A DNA stretch of 64,000 nucleotides from Verrucomicrobiota bacterium (lineage in GTDB: Bacteria; Verrucomicrobiota; Verrucomicrobiia; Chthoniobacterales; Terrimicrobiaceae): contig JAFKMU010000058.1 in assembly GCA_017305195.1 (NCBI GenBank), forward strand, positions 44,626 through 108,625, in the 5' to 3' direction. The notes below the pieces were generated by a model. That model did no database searches and had not been told where the DNA came from. It saw only the letters and a program-made list of their open reading frames with translations. Positions 9,993-19,251 of the stretch are shown in pieces (positions within the stretch are counted from its first letter, which is position 1; every line of letters starts with the position of its first letter). The position numbers and the translations under genes are program-made.

Positions 9993-11315
9993 GTGTTTTC
10001 AATCGCGGCCCGACGCTGTAGTAGGCAGACCGTGAAGCGCTGCTTTTCCCTCCTCCTGTGCGGATTCCTCGCGGGCTGTGCCATGCCCAACAAGCCGTAT
10101 TGGGTCAGCGACTGGAAACGAAACCCGCAGGCCGTGGAGCCCGCGCAGGTGGATCCCAAGCGGTTCTCCAGCCGTCTGGCGGTGGTGGAGCTCGATGAAC
10201 AGGGCGATCTCTGGGGCGGTCACCAACTGGAGACGGCGCGCAAGATGGTTCACGACAGCCCGAAGCGCCCGCTGCTCGTCATCTACATCCATGGGTGGCA
10301 GACCAATGCCCACCCGAGGAACCGCGACCTCCAGACCTTCAGCAATTTCATCGCCAAGCTCGAGGCCGCCCCGGAGGTGAAGGATAACTTCACCGTCACC
10401 GGCGTTTTCATCGGGTGGCGCGGGGCGTCGTTCACCTCGGAGTCTTCTTTCACCGGTATCGGATATGTCGCGCGGCAGGCCTCCTTCTGGTCGCGACTCG
10501 ATGCCACCAACCGCGTGGCCGGGGTGCCGCTCACCGGGGCGATTGCCCAGCTCGTCTCGGCGGCGCGGTCCTGCCCCTCCGACCGCGGCGTTTCGATGCT
10601 GATCGGCTATTCCTTCGGCGGCCGCATCCTCGAGCGCACGCTGGGTCAGGCTCTCGTCTCGCAGCACGCCTACTCCAGCGATCAGGACGGAGCTTTGCTC
10701 CCGGCGGATCTCACGATTCTCATCAACCCCGCCTCCGAGTCGCTTTACGCCCGCCAGCTCAAGCTGGCCATGAAGAACTGGAAAAGCCCCCATCCGGCCA
10801 TCATTTCGCTGACCTCGGAATCCGACCTCGTCACCGCCGTGGCATGGCCCGCGGCCAACTGGATCAGCAATGTCTTCGGCGGATTCCGCAAATACGTCCG
10901 GCAGGGGACGCGGGAATCGCAGAAGTCCTTCGTCGTCAGCACGGCGGGCCACGATCCGCGCATGCCCACCCATGCCTTTGTCTACGAAGGTCCGGCCACC
11001 GTGCCCGATGGGCGCTCGGCTTTTGAATACAACGCCGACAAAGCCACCGCGAAACGCTTCTACGTCTCCCAGCCGAACGGCACCAGCGCCTATGGACTGG
11101 AAACCCTCCCTGGCGGCCGACCCGGCGCACTGCCGACGGGCGGATACTGGGTGCTGCACGTACCCTCGGAGATTCTCAAGGGCCATGGCGGCATCTTCGA
11201 GGAGGGAGGCATTTTCTCCGAACAGGTGACCGACGTACTCGCCGCTCTCTACAGCATCACCAACACGGATGAGATTCGCTCCACCCAGCGGGTCGAGCTG
11301 AACACCAGCAGGTAA
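9993..11315 (+). CDS. Alpha/beta-hydrolase-fold lipoprotein
   Basis: 440 aa from a GTG at 9993, which has GAGG a suitable distance upstream. A second GTG at 10032 would give a tighter signal peptide (VKRCFSLLLCGFLAGC). Either start leaves a lipobox FLAGC, so the mature protein is predicted to be membrane-anchored. The hydrolase core shows LLVIYIHGWQTN (oxyanion strand), and LIGYSFGGR with the G-x-S-x-G nucleophile elbow. The fold resembles the DUF900-type hydrolases. The substrate is unknown. The following gene is a CFA-type methyltransferase 53 nt downstream, so a link to membrane lipids is possible but unproven. Confidence 0.72.
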   Translation: MFSIAARRCSRQTVKRCFSLLLCGFLAGCAMPNKPYWVSDWKRNPQAVEPAQVDPKRFSSRLAVVELDEQGDLWGGHQLETARKMVHDSPKRPLLVIYIHGWQTNAHPRNRDLQTFSNFIAKLEAAPEVKDNFTVTGVFIGWRGASFTSESSFTGIGYVARQASFWSRLDATNRVAGVPLTGAIAQLVSAARSCPSDRGVSMLIGYSFGGRILERTLGQALVSQHAYSSDQDGALLPADLTILINPASESLYARQLKLAMKNWKSPHPAIISLTSESDLVTAVAWPAANWISNVFGGFRKYVRQGTRESQKSFVVSTAGHDPRMPTHAFVYEGPATVPDGRSAFEYNADKATAKRFYVSQPNGTSAYGLETLPGGRPGALPTGGYWVLHVPSEILKGHGGIFEEGGIFSEQVTDVLAALYSITNTDEIRSTQRVELNTSR

Positions 11316-11368
11316 CGCCGATTTTCGCGCCCAACTCCCGTGCCGGGGCGTAACTGACCTCGGACCAC

Positions 11369-12598
11369 GTGAACGCAATCTTTCAGACCCTCCTCCTCAA
11401 AACCCTCAGCCGCCTCTCCCGCGGTTCGCTCGAGTTGCGCCTGCCGTCGGGGAAGATCCATCGATTCGGCGGGCTGGGGAAGGATCTGAACGTCCGCCTC
11501 GACGTGGCGGATAACGCTTTCTTCCGCCGGAGCGTTCTCGGCGGGCCGATCGGCTTTGCTGAGTCATATATGGCCGGGGAATGGACGACGCCCGACCTGG
11601 CGCGCCTGCTCGCGTGGTTCATCCTCAACGGCGACGACGCGCTGGAGACTCCCGAGCGCCGCACGCGCGGCTGGCTCCTGAATCTTTACAACCGCTGGCT
11701 GCACCAGAGGCGGCACAACAGCGTCTCATTGAGCCGCCGCAACATCGGGGAGCATTACGACCTGAGCAACGAGTTCTTCCAGCTATGGCTCGATCCCACG
11801 ATGACGTACTCGAGCGCATATTTCTCTCCCCCGACGCTCTCGCTGGAGGAGGCCCAGATCGAGAAGTACGACCAGCTTTGCCGCAAACTCCAGCTCAAGC
11901 CCTCCGATCACGTACTGGAAATCGGGTCGGGCTGGGGTGGGTTCAGCCTGCACGCCGCACGAAAATACGGCTGCCGCATCACCACGGTGACGATTTCCGA
12001 ACAGCAGTTCCGTGAAGCCTCCGCCCGGATCGCTGCTGCGGGTTTGCAGGACCTCATCACCATCCGCATGGAGGACTACCGCCACATTCGTGGAACCTTC
12101 GACAAGATCGTCTCCATCGAGATGCTGGAAGCGGTGGGCGACGCCTATGTGGACGGATATTTCGCCAAGTGCCAGGAGTTGCTCAAACCGCGCGGGCTTC
12201 TCGGCTTGCAGGCCATTCTTTGCCCCGATCAGCAGTACCCCATCCTCCGCGATGGCGTGGATTTCATCCAGAAGCACATCTTTCCCGGCTCGCTCCTCAT
12301 GTCGGTGGGCCGCATCGCAGAGGCCATGCGGCGAGGAACAGCGTTCACCATGCTCGATTACGACGACATGGGGCCGCATTACGCAAAAACCCTGGAAATC
12401 TGGCGCGACAACTTTGAGGCGAAGCTCGATGCGGTGCGCGCACTCGGCTTTGACGAAACGTTTATCCGGAAGTGGCGGTACTACCTCTGCTACTGCGAGG
12501 CGGCCTTCGCCACACGTCACATCACGGTGGCGCAGCTCATTTACACCCGCCCCGACAACATCGCGATCCACTCCCCGGCTTATGATCTCTTTTCTTAG
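11369..12598 (+). CDS. Cyclopropane-fatty-acyl-phospholipid synthase family methyltransferase
   Basis: 409-aa SAM-dependent enzyme of the CFA synthase family, which transfers the SAM methyl group to a cis double bond of membrane phospholipid acyl chains. It starts at GTG 11369. The N-terminal domain includes FAESYMAGEWTTPDL; then YDLSNEFFQLWLDPTMTYS, the SAM-binding motif LEIGSGWGGFSLHAARKYG (around residue 180) and the family segment VSIEMLEAVG. The length matches CFA synthases (about 380-420 aa). It overlaps the next small membrane gene by 17 nt. It could form cyclopropanes or methyl branches. Confidence 0.92.
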   Translation: MNAIFQTLLLKTLSRLSRGSLELRLPSGKIHRFGGLGKDLNVRLDVADNAFFRRSVLGGPIGFAESYMAGEWTTPDLARLLAWFILNGDDALETPERRTRGWLLNLYNRWLHQRRHNSVSLSRRNIGEHYDLSNEFFQLWLDPTMTYSSAYFSPPTLSLEEAQIEKYDQLCRKLQLKPSDHVLEIGSGWGGFSLHAARKYGCRITTVTISEQQFREASARIAAAGLQDLITIRMEDYRHIRGTFDKIVSIEMLEAVGDAYVDGYFAKCQELLKPRGLLGLQAILCPDQQYPILRDGVDFIQKHIFPGSLLMSVGRIAEAMRRGTAFTMLDYDDMGPHYAKTLEIWRDNFEAKLDAVRALGFDETFIRKWRYYLCYCEAAFATRHITVAQLIYTRPDNIAIHSPAYDLFS

Positions 12599-12911
12599 GG
12601 CATTCTTCATCCTCGTGATTCTCGCCATGCTGGTCGTCACCGTGCGGGCCAGCCTCGACACGGCCATCTGGGCGATTCCGCCCATGGTGACGGCGGACAA
12701 GTGGTTCCAGGCTACGCTGGCGGACGCATACTTCGGATTTCTCACCTTTTTCATCTGGGTGGCTTACAGGGAAAACTCCTTTGCGCGGTCCGCAGTCTGG
12801 TTCATCCTCATCATGCTGCTGGGGAATATCGCCATGGCCAGCTATGCGCTCATCCAGCTTTTCAAGGTGGACGCCAGCGCGTCGCTCCGCTCTGTTCTGG
12901 TCCGATCATGA
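12582..12911 (+). CDS. Small membrane protein, DUF1475-like
   Basis: 109 aa from the ATG at 12582, inside the last codons of the CFA gene and in a different frame. It has three hydrophobic helices (residues about 4-22, 43-58, 68-90) separated by short polar turns. The motif WFQATLADAYFGFLTFFIWV is characteristic of a small family I tentatively call DUF1475, found beside DUF1295 and CFA genes. It ends in an ATGA overlap with the DUF1295 gene. The function is unknown; co-location suggests an accessory membrane subunit of the lipid-modifying enzymes. Confidence 0.75.
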   Translation: MISFLRAFFILVILAMLVVTVRASLDTAIWAIPPMVTADKWFQATLADAYFGFLTFFIWVAYRENSFARSAVWFILIMLLGNIAMASYALIQLFKVDASASLRSVLVRS

Positions 12912-13693
12912 GTATCTGGACCCTTGTCGGAATCGGAATCAATGCCGCCATCGTGATGATGGTCGTCGTCTGGTACATCGCGAAGCGACTGAACAACGCC
13001 GGGTACGTCGACGCGGCCTGGTCCTACGGATTCACCTTTGTCATCGCGGTTTTCGCGCTCGCAGGCTCCGGCGATACCACCCGCAAGCTCGTCCTCGCCG
13101 CCATGGTCGCCGTGTGGAGCCTGCGCCTCGGCACCCACATCCTGCTGCGCCTGATGAAGCATCATCCCGCAGAGGACCCACGCTACGCCGAGCTGCGCGA
13201 GATGTTCCCGAAGCGCCCGTGGTTCATGTTCTTCGGCTTCTTCCAGCTTCAGGCCATCCTCATCGGCATCCTGTCGATCCCTTTTGCCATCAGCGCGAGC
13301 AATCCGGCTCCATCGCTCAATCCTTGGGAGATCGCAGGTGTGGTTCTCTTTATCGTGGCGTTCTTGGGAGAGATCGTGGCGGATGCGCAGCTCGCGGCCT
13401 TCAAGCGCAACTCGGCCAACGCAGGCAAGGTCTGCGATGCCGGCCTGTGGCGCTACTCGCGGCACCCGAATTATTTCTTCGAGTGGCTCATCTGGGTGGC
13501 GTTCTTCCTCTACGCCCTCGGCTCGCCGCACGGATGGGTGGGGGTTCTCTCGCCTCTCCTCATGCTCATTTTCCTCACGAAGGTCACCGGCATCCCGCCC
13601 GCGGAGGCGCAGTCGCTCAAGAGTCGCGGCGACGCCTACCGCGACTACCAGCGCCGGACCAGCGCCTTCGTGCCCTGGCTTCCGCGCACCTGA
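12908..13693 (+). CDS. DUF1295 family membrane protein (steroid 5-alpha-reductase-like)
   Basis: 261-aa polytopic membrane protein. The start is the ATG at 12908 in the ATGA overlap. It carries about six hydrophobic segments and the C-terminal signature shared with isoprenylcysteine methyltransferase and steroid 5-alpha-reductase folds: CDAGLWRYSRHPNYFFEWL, followed by LTKVTGIPPAE and a terminal RGDAYRDYQRRTSAFVPW. The known members of this fold reduce or methylate lipid-like substrates with NADPH or SAM. DUF1295 genes recurrently flank CFA-like genes; the exact step is not known. It is 3 nt from the next methyltransferase gene. Confidence 0.88.
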   Translation: MSIWTLVGIGINAAIVMMVVVWYIAKRLNNAGYVDAAWSYGFTFVIAVFALAGSGDTTRKLVLAAMVAVWSLRLGTHILLRLMKHHPAEDPRYAELREMFPKRPWFMFFGFFQLQAILIGILSIPFAISASNPAPSLNPWEIAGVVLFIVAFLGEIVADAQLAAFKRNSANAGKVCDAGLWRYSRHPNYFFEWLIWVAFFLYALGSPHGWVGVLSPLLMLIFLTKVTGIPPAEAQSLKSRGDAYRDYQRRTSAFVPWLPRT

Positions 13694-13696
13694 TTC

Positions 13697-14728
13697 ATGA
13701 TCGACCTCGACAGCCTCCTCGCCCGTGACCTGCTGCCCGACGCGGCCATTCGCCTCGGCATCCGGCAACTCCTCGCCCGCAAGCTGAAGGAGGAAAACCT
13801 CGGCGACATCGAGAAGCAGCAGGAAGCCATCGAGAAATTCATCGCCGAGCTGGATCGCAGCCCGATCGCGATCAAGACCTCGGACGCCAACGAGCAGCAC
13901 TACGAGGTGCCAACGGCGTTTTTCCGGCACGTCCTCGGGCCGCGCATGAAGTACAGCAGCGGGTACTGGCCGCGCGAGGACACGACCTTTGCCGAGAGCG
14001 AGGAGGCCATGCTGGCCCTCACCTGCAAGCGGGCGGAACTCGCCGACGACCTCGACATCCTGGAACTTGGTTGCGGGTGGGGGAGCCTCACGCTCTGGAT
14101 GGCGGAAAAATACCCCGGCTCACGGATCACCGGCGTGTCGAACTCCCGCACCCAGCGCGAACACATCGAGAGCGAGGCGGCGCGGCGCGGATTGACGAAT
14201 GTCCGCATCCTCACCGCCGACATGAATGAGTTCGCGGCGGACCCGGCGGCCTACGACCGGGTGGTCTCGGTCGAGATGTTTGAGCACATGAAGAACTACC
14301 GCCAGCTCATGGCGCGGGTCGCCTCCTGGCTGCGCCCGGGCGGGAAGTTGTTCGTCCACATCTTCACGCACAAGGACTACGCCTACCACTTCGAGGGCAC
14401 GGACCCCTCGGACTGGATCACGCGGTATTTCTTTGCCGGCGGCACGATGCCCTCCGATCACCTGCTGCTGTATTTCCAGGACGACCTGAAAATCGAGCAT
14501 CACTGGCGCGTCTGCGGCACCCATTACCAGCGCACCTCCGAGGCGTGGCTGAAGAAGATGGATGCCCATGCCGCCGAGATCCGTCCCATCCTCGAGGAAA
14601 CCTACGGCGCGGAGAATTTCGCCCGGTGGCGGGCCTACTGGCGGGTGTTTTTCATGGCGTGCGCGGAGCTTTGGGGGTATCGGGACGGGTCCGAGTGGAT
14701 CGTCAGTCACTACCTTTTCCGAAAATGA
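13697..14728 (+). CDS. Second CFA-like SAM methyltransferase
   Basis: 343-aa SAM-dependent methyltransferase distinct from the first (11369). It lacks the long N-terminal CFA domain. The SAM site reads [19 protein letters not shown] (around residue 118), followed by [10 protein letters not shown] and [13 protein letters not shown]. The C-terminal half ([33 protein letters not shown]) resembles the CFA/coclaurine N-methyltransferase branch. Substrate could be an acyl chain or a small amine; the neighbours favour lipid. The gene lies 3 nt after the DUF1295 gene and its stop overlaps the ATG of the TPR gene, indicating one transcript. Confidence 0.87.
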   Translation: MIDLDSLLARDLLPDAAIRLGIRQLLARKLKEENLGDIEKQQEAIEKFIAELDRSPIAIKTSDANEQHYEVPTAFFRHVLGPRMKYSSGYWPREDTTFAESEEAMLALTCKRAELADDLDILELGCGWGSLTLWMAEKYPGSRITGVSNSRTQREHIESEAARRGLTNVRILTADMNEFAADPAAYDRVVSVEMFEHMKNYRQLMARVASWLRPGGKLFVHIFTHKDYAYHFEGTDPSDWITRYFFAGGTMPSDHLLLYFQDDLKIEHHWRVCGTHYQRTSEAWLKKMDAHAAEIRPILEETYGAENFARWRAYWRVFFMACAELWGYRDGSEWIVSHYLFRK

Positions 14729-15468
14729 AGCGCGCGCTCCTGTTCCTCGCCATCCCGACCATGGCCTGGAGCCAGAGCGTGCCCGATCTCATCCGCAAAA
14801 CCGACGCCCTCGACGCGAAGAACCGCAACGCCGAGGCGCTGGTCGTCATCCAGCAGGCCGACCAGCTTTCACCCGGGAATGCGGAAATCCTCTACCGACT
14901 GGCCAAGCAGAAGGCCCAACTCATGCTGGATGCCAAATCCTCGGCGGAGCGCAAGCAGCTGGGGGCCGAGGCCCTCGATGCCGCCCAGCGCGCCGTCGCC
15001 GCCGACCCGAAAAGCGCCGAGGCCCACCTCTCCCTCGCCATCGTCTACGGGCGAATCGCCCAGGACGAATCCGCCCGGCGCAAGGTCGAGCTGTCCCGCC
15101 TGATCCGCGACGAAGCAGAAATCGCCGCGAAGCTCGATCCGAAGGAAGACTACGCTTGGCATGTCCTCGGACGCTGGAACTATGAAATGGCCAACTTCAA
15201 TGCCGTACTGAAGGCCCTCGCGCAGGCGATCTACGGAAAATTTCCCGATGCCTCGAATGAAAAGGCCGTGGAGTACCTGGAAAAGGCCGTCGCGCTGCGT
15301 CCGGACAGGGTCGTGCACCAGATCGAACTTGGCCGCGCCTACCTCGCAATCGGAGAAAAAGACAAGGCGCGCGCCGCCTTGGAAAAGGGACTTTCCTTGC
15401 CTTCCTTGGCCAAGGATGACAATGAGACAAAAGAACGGGGGCGCAAAGCGCTCAGCCAGTTGAACTGA
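14725..15468 (+). CDS. Secreted TPR protein resembling eukaryotic RMDN/FAM82
   Basis: 247 aa from ATG 14725 (ATGA overlap with the methyltransferase). A short signal peptide ([18 protein letters not shown]) suggests export. The rest is tetratricopeptide repeats. The region about residues 150-215 contains [14 protein letters not shown], a link to [19 protein letters not shown] and [19 protein letters not shown]. This layout is close to the regulator-of-microtubule-dynamics (RMDN) family of animals and its bacterial relatives. The RMDN likeness is my reading of motifs, not a search result. The role in bacteria is unknown; it is in an operon with lipid enzymes. Confidence 0.78.
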   Translation: MKRALLFLAIPTMAWSQSVPDLIRKTDALDAKNRNAEALVVIQQADQLSPGNAEILYRLAKQKAQLMLDAKSSAERKQLGAEALDAAQRAVAADPKSAEAHLSLAIVYGRIAQDESARRKVELSRLIRDEAEIAAKLDPKEDYAWHVLGRWNYEMANFNAVLKALAQAIYGKFPDASNEKAVEYLEKAVALRPDRVVHQIELGRAYLAIGEKDKARAALEKGLSLPSLAKDDNETKERGRKALSQLN

Positions 15469-15474
15469 TCCTCC

Positions 15475-16569
15475 ATGTCCCGAGTCCTCATCCTTACCGC
15501 CAGCATGGGCGAAGGCCATAACACGGCCGCCCGCAACATTCGCGAAGCCATCATCGCCGAGACGAACGGCACCGCCGAGGTCCTCGTCGCCGATCCCTAC
15601 ACCCGCACCAACCCGGTCATCAACAAGCTGATGCAGACCGGGTACTCGACCGCCATCAACAGCTACCCGCGCGCGTGGAAGGTTGTCTTCGAACTCCTGA
15701 GCAAGCCCGGCGTGGTCGAGGGCATGGGCCCCATGCTCAACGAGCTGACGGCAGCGGTGAAATCGCTGATCGAGGAGTTCCAGCCCGACGTCATCGCCTC
15801 GACCTACCCGATTTTCTCCTACCTCATCAGCAAGATCCGCAAGAAGAACCCGGCGCTCAAAACGCCGCTCTTCACCATCATCACGGACTCCACGATGATC
15901 AACTCGGCGTGGTACCGGCATCCCTGCGAGGGTTCCATCGTCGCCGATGAGCAGACGGCAAAGGTGCTCCAGCACGACGGGGTGCCGTCCGAGCGCATCC
16001 ATGTGCTCGGTTTCCCGGTCAGCCTTGCCTTTGAATCCCTGGCACCCTGCGAGCCGCCGGAGAATGGCCATTGGAAGGCGCTCTTTTTCCCCGGAGGCAC
16101 CTCACCGCACGCCATCGCCGTCCTGGAGGCCCTCGGCGAGCTGCCCAATCTCGATCTCACCGTCGTCACGGGCCGCCGCCAGCAGGTCATGCGCAAGCTC
16201 CAGGCGGCGGGAGTGCCACGCCGGGGCAGGCTCATCGGCTGGACCGACCAAATGCCCCACCTGATGGCCACGCATCACGTTTTCATCGGCAAGGCCGGTG
16301 GAGCTACGGTGCAGGAGGCCATCACGGCGGAAATCCCCTTCCTCGTCAGCCATGTCGTACCGGGGCAGGAGGAAGGCAACATCTCGCTCATTGAGCAATG
16401 CGGCATCGGCGCTCTCGCCGTGGGGGCCCCCAGCCGCCTGCGCGATGTCGTCGCGGGCATGCAGGCCAATGACGGAGCGGTCTGGAAAGCCTGGCGATGC
16501 AATCTGGCGAAGATGAAAAAACCCTCCGCCTCGCGGTCCATCGCAAAGTTTCTCCTCACCCACGTGTGA
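15475..16569 (+). CDS. MGDG-synthase-like GT28 family glycosyltransferase
   Basis: 364-aa glycosyltransferase of the monogalactosyldiacylglycerol synthase/processive diglucosyl-diacylglycerol synthase type (GT28, GT-B fold). The N-terminal acceptor domain starts VLILTASMGEGHNTAARNI, matching the glycine-rich GEGH loop that contacts diacylglycerol. The C-terminal nucleotide-sugar domain shows LFFPGGTSPH, VVTGRRQQ, GWTDQMPHLM and the GKAGGATVQEAI acceptor loop. It probably adds a sugar to diacylglycerol to make a membrane glycolipid. It lies 6 nt after the TPR gene and overlaps the ABC-2 permease gene by 4 nt. Confidence 0.87.
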   Translation: MSRVLILTASMGEGHNTAARNIREAIIAETNGTAEVLVADPYTRTNPVINKLMQTGYSTAINSYPRAWKVVFELLSKPGVVEGMGPMLNELTAAVKSLIEEFQPDVIASTYPIFSYLISKIRKKNPALKTPLFTIITDSTMINSAWYRHPCEGSIVADEQTAKVLQHDGVPSERIHVLGFPVSLAFESLAPCEPPENGHWKALFFPGGTSPHAIAVLEALGELPNLDLTVVTGRRQQVMRKLQAAGVPRRGRLIGWTDQMPHLMATHHVFIGKAGGATVQEAITAEIPFLVSHVVPGQEEGNISLIEQCGIGALAVGAPSRLRDVVAGMQANDGAVWKAWRCNLAKMKKPSASRSIAKFLLTHV

Positions 16570-17372
16570 CCAGCATCTTCCGGCGTTATGCGGACGTGTA
16601 CGCCATCATGTTCCGCAATTCCCTGATCCGGGAGATGAGCTTCAAGGCCAACTTCCTCCTCTGGATGCTGGTCGAGGTTCTCTGGTTCATGGGGCAGCTC
16701 GTTTTCATCGAGGTCATCTTCAGCTACGTCGAGCGGATCGGGGACTGGACGAAATGGGAGGTCGTCCTCCTCGTGGGAACCCACCAGCTCATTTCGCAGA
16801 TCTTCCAGGCGTTCTTCTACGCCAATCTCTCCGCGCTGCCGGAACTGGTGCGCACCGGGCGACTCGACTTTCTGTTGCTTCAGCCCATCGACGGGCAGTT
16901 CGCCGTGTCGACCAAGCAGTTCGGCCTCGATAGCATGATCAATGCCCTCATCGGCGTGGCCTTTATCGTCATGGCGCTGGTCAAGCTCGCGGTCGTCCCG
17001 ACGGCCGCCCAGATCGCGCTCTTTTGCACCGCCGTCCTCCTTGGCGTGCTGATCCACTACAGCATCTTTCTGTTCCTCGCCACGGCGAGCTTCTGGATCG
17101 TCCGCGCCGAGGGGCTCATCTACGGGTACTACAGTATTTTCAACATCGGCCGGTATCCCGACGTGATTTTCACCGGGGCGTTCAAGTTTGTCTTCAGCTG
17201 GATCATCCCGGTCATCGTCGTGACCAATGTCCCGGCCCGGTTGCTTCTGCGCACCGGAGACTCCGCGTGGATATTGCTGGGCCAGCTGCTCCTTGCCGCT
17301 GCCCTCGTCCTCGTCGCCGCGCGCGTTTACTGGAAGCTCTCGCTGCGCCGGTATTCCAGCGCCAGCTCCTAG
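16566..17372 (+). CDS. ABC-2 type transporter permease (DUF990-like)
   Basis: 268 aa from the GTG at 16566, which overlaps the glycosyltransferase stop. There are about six membrane spans and no ATPase domain. The pattern MFRNSLIREMSFKANFLLWM and GRLDFLLLQPIDGQF is typical of the ABC-2 permeases that occur in two-permease exporters. The cognate ATPase and second permease are not adjacent; the closest ABC pair (24.8-27.2 kb) has its own permease. Export of the glycolipid or modified lipid is a possible role. The stop TAG forms the shared CTAG (17369-17372) with the convergent resB gene. Confidence 0.83.
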   Translation: MTSIFRRYADVYAIMFRNSLIREMSFKANFLLWMLVEVLWFMGQLVFIEVIFSYVERIGDWTKWEVVLLVGTHQLISQIFQAFFYANLSALPELVRTGRLDFLLLQPIDGQFAVSTKQFGLDSMINALIGVAFIVMALVKLAVVPTAAQIALFCTAVLLGVLIHYSIFLFLATASFWIVRAEGLIYGYYSIFNIGRYPDVIFTGAFKFVFSWIIPVIVVTNVPARLLLRTGDSAWILLGQLLLAAALVLVAARVYWKLSLRRYSSASS

Positions 17373-19174
17373 GCTGAGGCCTTCTTCGGCTTCCAGTAAA
17401 ACATGATCCCAATGCCAATGCAGATGGCGAGGGAGCCGATCCATTTCAGGAGCCAGCCCGGATCGTAGAGCACCTGGAGCGTGGTCTCGTCGAGATCGCG
17501 GGGGTTCCACTGGGCCTGGGAGAACTTGTAGTTGATGCCGGTAAGATTCGCCCAGAGCGTGCCGGGGAAGCTGGCCGGATAGTTCATGCGAGCCACGCCG
17601 GTTTTGGTGGCGCCGTTCTGCAAATCCCGGAACTCAATGGTGGCGCGAAAATCCGACGGGGTCTCTGTCCCCTCGTCGCGCGGGACCTCAAAGTTGACCA
17701 GTTGCAGGGTGAAAGGCAGCGTCTGCGGGCGCAATCCGTACCCGAAGCGCACTGTGCTGGTACCCGCAGCAAGCGCCGTCACCTCGCCCGACTCGATCCA
17801 AACATCCGCCCCGCGCGAACCGTCGGGATTCACCAGATGAGCGCGAATGCCGGGGATTCCCTGCACGCCCTTGGGCAATTCCGGTCCAGGCTTCACCGTG
17901 GATGTCATCTGCGCCTGCGGCAGGATCTCCTCCACCTGCGCCTGCCAGTCGGCCCAGCGCAGCGGGATCGTCTCGCCTTTCGCGGCCTGACCGCTGGCGT
18001 AAACCTGGCCGCCGCGAGAGAGCTGGTATTTCAGGACACCGTCCTCAATGGCGGCCTTGAAAAGCGGCTTCGTATCGGCGGTTTCCGCGCCTTTGGCGAT
18101 CCGCACGAGCAGAGCGGGGTTGTTCGGCTGATCGCTGCGGGAGGTCGGCTGGCCGTTCTGCATGGCGAAATCGGGCCAGTACCGCTCAACCGATATCAGC
18201 GCCCCGGCCTCATGGAAGGCCTGACCGACGATCTCCTCGCGGGCATAGGTCGCTCCCGTTCCATCCGGTGCCACCACGGTGACCGTCTTGCCATCCGGGC
18301 TGAGCCTCACCCCGATGCCGGTCTTGATCGGACCCGTGACCACCGGGGCGAATTTCGCAAAAACCATCTGCGTCTCGCGGGGAATCTCGGTCGCCTCTCC
18401 GGCCAGCGTCGGGACAAGCGACACCCGCGCCAGGCCAAAGAAATCCCTCTCGTCCGCCCGACCGGCCTGAACGACCAGCGGCATCTCCAGCGACTGGCCC
18501 ATCATTCGGCTGGCGAAATGCAGCTGCACGCCGACTCCGCCCGTTCCCTCCGATGCAGCCACCAGCTTTTCCTCACGAACCATGTTGGGGGAAAAATCAT
18601 CGGCCACCACTTTCAGCGCGGTATCCGGGACGAGGAAGGTCTTGGGCCGGTCCGGAGACAAGCGGGCCGTCTCCCCGTCGAAGGGCATGATGTAAACACC
18701 GTCCTGGGACGGACTTTCCATCCAGATGACGCTCTGGCTCGTCGTGACGCGGTTGACCGGCGCAGCGCCCTTCTTGAGGGTGACATTGCCCTCAAATCCC
18801 GTATGCAGCCCGATCATGGCCCCGGCAAGCAGGGTGATGATGCCGTAATGGGTCACGACAAAGCCGATGTGCTTCTGCTGCCACGGCCAGCGCGTGAGGG
18901 TAACAGCGAAGAGGTTGATGCACAGCAGGATAAGGCCAAAGAGAAACCACGGCGACTTGTAGATGTAGGCCTGGGCGATCCGGGTGTTGAACCCCGACTC
19001 CGTGAAGGTCGCCACCGCGCAGGCGAGGGCGATGGCGCCCAGGAGGATGACGGCAAACTTGAGCGACCCGAGGATGTGAATGACCCGCCAGACCGTCGAG
19101 CGCCGCTGGCGGTCAGCCATCATCTCCCGGCGGAGGCGGGCGGCATCGGAAGCGGGAGGTACGTCGGCGGTCAT
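17369..19174 (-). CDS. resB: ResB-like cytochrome c biogenesis protein
   Basis: 601-aa membrane protein. The N-terminal half has three hydrophobic helices (around residues 30-55, 75-95, 110-130) with the ResB pattern LGSLKFAVILLGAIALACAV and HIGFVVTHYGIITLLAGA. Then comes a long periplasmic domain, and a final helix near the C-terminus (WIGSLAICIGIGIMFYW). ResB with CcsA delivers haem to apocytochrome c (system II). No full CcsA partner lies alongside; a HemX/CcsA-type protein is at 41.3 kb. It is monocistronic and convergent with the ABC-2 permease. Confidence 0.88.
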   Translation of the reverse strand: MTADVPPASDAARLRREMMADRQRRSTVWRVIHILGSLKFAVILLGAIALACAVATFTESGFNTRIAQAYIYKSPWFLFGLILLCINLFAVTLTRWPWQQKHIGFVVTHYGIITLLAGAMIGLHTGFEGNVTLKKGAAPVNRVTTSQSVIWMESPSQDGVYIMPFDGETARLSPDRPKTFLVPDTALKVVADDFSPNMVREEKLVAASEGTGGVGVQLHFASRMMGQSLEMPLVVQAGRADERDFFGLARVSLVPTLAGEATEIPRETQMVFAKFAPVVTGPIKTGIGVRLSPDGKTVTVVAPDGTGATYAREEIVGQAFHEAGALISVERYWPDFAMQNGQPTSRSDQPNNPALLVRIAKGAETADTKPLFKAAIEDGVLKYQLSRGGQVYASGQAAKGETIPLRWADWQAQVEEILPQAQMTSTVKPGPELPKGVQGIPGIRAHLVNPDGSRGADVWIESGEVTALAAGTSTVRFGYGLRPQTLPFTLQLVNFEVPRDEGTETPSDFRATIEFRDLQNGATKTGVARMNYPASFPGTLWANLTGINYKFSQAQWNPRDLDETTLQVLYDPGWLLKWIGSLAICIGIGIMFYWKPKKASA

Positions 19175-19251
19175 GACCGGAAGGAAGCTATTGCGTCAGG
19201 CGATTATTTCAACCATTGGCGTTGAGGCGCGTTCGGGGTACGCTTTCCGCG

